64,000 nt of DNA. It comes from Stackebrandtia nassauensis DSM 44728 (GTDB lineage: Bacteria > Actinomycetota > Actinomycetes > Mycobacteriales > Micromonosporaceae). Positions 61,611-64,000 of this stretch are shown here, one piece after another; position 1 is the stretch's first letter; each line of letters begins with the position of its first letter. The position numbers and the translations under genes were made by a program. Under the pieces are notes generated by a model that worked only from the letters and a program-made list of their open reading frames with translations, ran no database searches and was not told where the DNA came from. Where the stretch lies: positions 6,758,001 through 6,822,000 of the forward strand of contig NC_013947.1 of the NCBI RefSeq assembly GCF_000024545.1. The letters run 5' to 3'.

Positions 61611-62888
61611 ATGGAACGGACGACCAAGGGCGGGCTCTATCTCGACTTCGCCCTGTATGGAGTGTCGGCTGTCTTCGCCATCGCCACCGCGCTGTGGTCG
61701 ACACTGGAGCCACACCGGGTGTGGGGCGGCATGGCCACCGGCGGCTACCTTCCCGCCGCGCTGCTGACCCTGATGCTGCTGTTCCGCTACGCCGTTCCCG
61801 TGGTCACTCGCATGTGGATCACCGTCGCGGCCGCCGTCGCGGTCACCCTGATGCCACTGGTGGGCGAGGCCGCGCAGCGCGCCGCCGGGGTCGCCGCGAT
61901 GGCGCAGGAGGAGGTCCTGGTCGTCGAATCTGGCGGGGTCCGGCTGCTGGAGACCGGTTCGCCGTACCTGTCACTCGCCGAGATCGCGAAACTGCCCGAC
62001 GCGCTGCTGGGCTACAACCCGTACCAGCCCGGCATGTCCGTCTTCGGACTGCCACGGGCACTGTTCGGCCAGAACTTCCTCACCGACGCCCGGATCTGGT
62101 TCGCGGTCGCGACCCTGGCCGCGACACTTGCCGCGCTGACGATGCTGCGCCGCGCCGGACTGACCCGGGGCGCCTGGGTGCGGGGGCTACAGGCCGTCGG
62201 GGTGCTGCCGATCTGCGCGCTGACGCTGGCCACCGGCGGAGACGACCTGCCGGTGGTGGCACTGTGCCTGCTGGCCTTCGCGTGCGTCGCCACCGGACGC
62301 TTCACCGGCGCCGGGTTCGCGATCGGCGGTGCGGCGGCGCTGAAACTGCTGGCCTGGCCGGTGCTGATCGTCGTGCTGGTGCTGGCCTTCAAGCGCGGCC
62401 GGTTGTTGCCACTGGCGCTGCCCGCGTTGGCGTTGCCGTTGGGAACGCTGGCACCGATCCTCATCACCCACCCGGCGGAGTACTTCGCCAACGTGATCCA
62501 GTTCCCGCTGGGCAACGGCCTGGTCGCCTCGCCCGCGGCCTCCCCGCTGCCGGGTCACCTCATCGCGGCCCACCTGCCGTCCGGCCGGGTCTTCGCGATC
62601 GCGCTGCTGGTACTGGCCGGCGCGGCGGTCGGCTGGCTGGTGCTGGCCCGGCCACCCGCGACCGCCTTCCGGGCGGCCGGACTGTCGGCCGTCGGTCTGC
62701 TGGCCGCGATCCTGCTGTTGCCCGCCACCCGGTTCGGCTACCTGCTGTACCCGGCGGTCTTCGGCGTGTGGTGGTGGGTGCTCAAGCAGATCGAGGCCCC
62801 CGCCTCGCAGTGGGGACCGCACACCGACCCGGCTTCCGAAGGCACCGAAGGAACCGAAACAGCGGGCGACACCCGCTGGTCAAGATGA
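61611..62888 (+). CDS. GT87-like integral membrane protein
   Basis: A 425-residue protein with about ten to twelve helices, similar in layout to the GT87 mannosyltransferase at 6.1 kb. The acidic early loop (EEVLVVESGGVRLLETGSP) and GYNPYQPGMSVFGLPRALFG are exposed; later ALKLLAWPVLIVVLVLAFKRG matches the sister protein's segment. The catalytic Asp cannot be fixed with certainty. It starts 11 bases after the DUF5926 stop and ends in a Thr/Glu-rich cytoplasmic tail. Confidence 0.72.
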   Translation: MERTTKGGLYLDFALYGVSAVFAIATALWSTLEPHRVWGGMATGGYLPAALLTLMLLFRYAVPVVTRMWITVAAAVAVTLMPLVGEAAQRAAGVAAMAQEEVLVVESGGVRLLETGSPYLSLAEIAKLPDALLGYNPYQPGMSVFGLPRALFGQNFLTDARIWFAVATLAATLAALTMLRRAGLTRGAWVRGLQAVGVLPICALTLATGGDDLPVVALCLLAFACVATGRFTGAGFAIGGAAALKLLAWPVLIVVLVLAFKRGRLLPLALPALALPLGTLAPILITHPAEYFANVIQFPLGNGLVASPAASPLPGHLIAAHLPSGRVFAIALLVLAGAAVGWLVLARPPATAFRAAGLSAVGLLAAILLLPATRFGYLLYPAVFGVWWWVLKQIEAPASQWGPHTDPASEGTEGTETAGDTRWSR

Positions 62889-62958
62889 GTTCCTTCTAAT
62901 GAAAAACACGCCATCCCCGTATGCGGAAACTGGCATGTAGCAGGTACCGTTGGTCGGC

Positions 62959-63330
62959 ATGGAGATGACATGTCCCAAGTGCCACGCGAAAATGCGCCAG
63001 TTCGAGCGCAACGGGGTGACGATCGACCAGTGTTCCGAATGCCGCGGAATCTTCCTCGACCGCGGTGAACTGGAACACCTCATCGACGCCGACGCCAAGT
63101 ACAACGCTCAGCAGGCCCCGCCGCCCCCCGCCTCGGCTCCCCGGCCCCCGGCCGCGCCGCAGGCCCCGGCCGCTCCGGGCCACTACCCGCCGCCGCCGTC
63201 GCCGTATGGCCACGGTGGACAGCCGCACTACCGGCACGGCCACGGGGGCGCCCACTACCGTCACGGGCACGGTGGCTACGGGCACGGGCACAAGCGCCGC
63301 AAGAGCTTCTTCGAGAACCTCTTCGACTAA
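62959..63330 (+). CDS. TFIIB-type zinc-ribbon protein with His/Gly-rich tail
   Basis: A 123-residue protein. Residues 3-45 are a zf-TFIIB ribbon: CPKCHAKMRQFERNG and IDQCSECRGIFLDRGELEHL, with four Cys to bind zinc. Then follow a Pro/Ala linker and a His/Gly/Tyr tail (YRHGHGGAHYRHGHGGYGHG) that could bind metals, ending in a basic-acidic RRKSFFENLFD. The role of this family is unknown. A terminator follows at once. Confidence 0.85.
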   Translation: MEMTCPKCHAKMRQFERNGVTIDQCSECRGIFLDRGELEHLIDADAKYNAQQAPPPPASAPRPPAAPQAPAAPGHYPPPPSPYGHGGQPHYRHGHGGAHYRHGHGGYGHGHKRRKSFFENLFD

Positions 63331-63346
63331 ACCGCATACGTAGACG

Positions 63347-63384
63347 AAGCCCGTCCACCCGCGAACCGGGTGGACGGGCTTTTC
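63347..63384. terminator. Bidirectional rho-independent terminator
   Basis: A perfect 15-bp stem (AAGCCCGTCCACCCG and its complement) around CGAAC, with TTT on the plus side. It separates the convergent zinc-ribbon and hmgA genes. Confidence 0.9.
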
Positions 63385-63393
63385 ACGTTCGCG

Positions 63394-64000
63394 TCACGCG
63401 TCGGGCGTGCGGTTCCAGGTCCAGGCGTAACCGGAGTCCTCACAGGCCAGCGCGCCCTCGCACAGTTCGAGCGGCCGGAAGGTGTCGACCATGACGGCCA
63501 GCTCGTCGAAGTAGTCGGCACCGATGGCGCGCTCGGGGGCACCCGGCTGCGGGCCGTGGGTGAACCCCGAGGGGTGCAGCGAGATCGAACCCTGCTCGAT
63601 GCCGGAACCCTTGCGGGCCTCGTAGTTCCCGCCGGTGTAGAACAGCACCTCGTCGGAGTCGACGTTGTGGTGGTTGTACGGCACCGGGATCGCGTCCGGG
63701 TGGTAGTCCACTTTGCGCGGTACGAAGGAGCAGATCACGAAGTTCGGCCCCTGGAAGGTCTGGTGCACCGGCGGCGGCTGGTGGATCCGCCCGGTGATCG
63801 GCTCGAAGTCGTGGATCGAGAACACCCACGGGTACATGTGCCCGTCCCAGCCGACCACGTCGAAGGGGTGGTGGGCGTAGGTGAACTTGGTCCAGATGGT
63901 GGCCGCGCCCCGGCCCCGGTGCTGCACGTAGACGTCGACGTTCTCGCCGTCGACCACGAGCGGCTCCGACGGCCCCCGGATGTCGCGCTCGCAGTAGGGC
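63394..64000 (-). CDS. hmgA: Homogentisate 1,2-dioxygenase (3' part)
   Basis: A ring-cleaving Fe(II) dioxygenase of tyrosine catabolism that makes maleylacetoacetate. Only about 202 C-terminal codons are in the window; the rest lies past the right edge. Seen are WDGHMYPWVFSIHDFEPITG, HHNVDSDEVLFYTGGNYEAR with iron ligands His and Glu, and SLHPSGFTHGPQPG with the last His. The protein ends TWNRTPDA. Confidence 0.92.
   Translation of the reverse strand, partial: PYCERDIRGPSEPLVVDGENVDVYVQHRGRGAATIWTKFTYAHHPFDVVGWDGHMYPWVFSIHDFEPITGRIHQPPPVHQTFQGPNFVICSFVPRKVDYHPDAIPVPYNHHNVDSDEVLFYTGGNYEARKGSGIEQGSISLHPSGFTHGPQPGAPERAIGADYFDELAVMVDTFRPLELCEGALACEDSGYAWTWNRTPDA

Overview
The window reads as one contiguous stretch of a high-GC actinobacterial chromosome. 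Signs are the strong G/C third-position bias, frequent GTG starts, and typical actinobacterial families (DUF1707, DUF5926, DUF6458, GT87 membrane proteins, an HspR-type HAIR box, a sigma-R-type promoter, WXG100-like and CD225 proteins). The gene order trxA-trxB-anti-sigma-sigM-pseudokinase-MurJ-CCA transferase belongs to the origin-proximal block of Streptomyces/Micromonospora-type chromosomes. The mix of families fits a Glycomycetaceae/Micromonosporales relative such as Stackebrandtia; that name is an inference. I see no tRNA, rRNA, CRISPR array, insertion sequence or prophage.

Layout. 0-3.4 kb: purine genes purB, purS, purQ, purL (partial at the left edge). 3.4-10.5 kb: a BCCT transporter, a DUF6458 protein, two large GT-C-like membrane proteins and endonuclease IV. 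10.8-16.5 kb: a surface protein, an acyl-CoA carboxylase beta subunit/acyl-CoA dehydrogenase pair, a secreted binding protein, an ArsR regulator and pyrE. 16.6-20.9 kb: a short-chain dehydrogenase, then small membrane proteins with Pro/Gln/Gly/Tyr tails ending in a CD225-DUF2752 pair. 20.9-31.7 kb: ddl-like ligase, aminotransferase, GNAT, NIPSNAP, trxA, trxB, anti-sigma factor, sigM, a pseudokinase, MurJ and the CCA-adding enzyme.

31.8-41.8 kb is accessory: a PEBP protein, a 680-residue protein with a WXG100-like head, an RTX-like middle and an M91-type zinc protease tail, an APH-fold kinase, a TPR protein behind repeated operator-like palindromes, an alkyl sulfatase, two paralogous four-helix proteins, a serine-stalk wall protein and an exported epoxide-hydrolase-like enzyme. 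41.8-48.1 kb: arginine deiminase, proline iminopeptidase, MarR, a chitin-binding secreted protein, DUF1707, and a TetR/MFS pair. 48.2-52.4 kb: an aryl-CoA ligase, PaaX, RidA and SDR group that looks like aromatic-acid catabolism. 52.5-64 kb: HspR-controlled clpB, a probable SUKH remnant, a lar (nickel-pincer) operon with a GDT1-type transporter, a phosphodiesterase, an anti-sigma-type ATPase with DUF5926, a second GT87 protein, a zinc-ribbon protein and hmgA (partial).

Recurring themes are tight packing with ATGA/GTGA start-stop overlaps, convergent pairs sharing a CTAG stop overlap, and three convergent pairs in which the minus-strand gene has no stop at its expected end and its frame runs on antisense through its neighbour.
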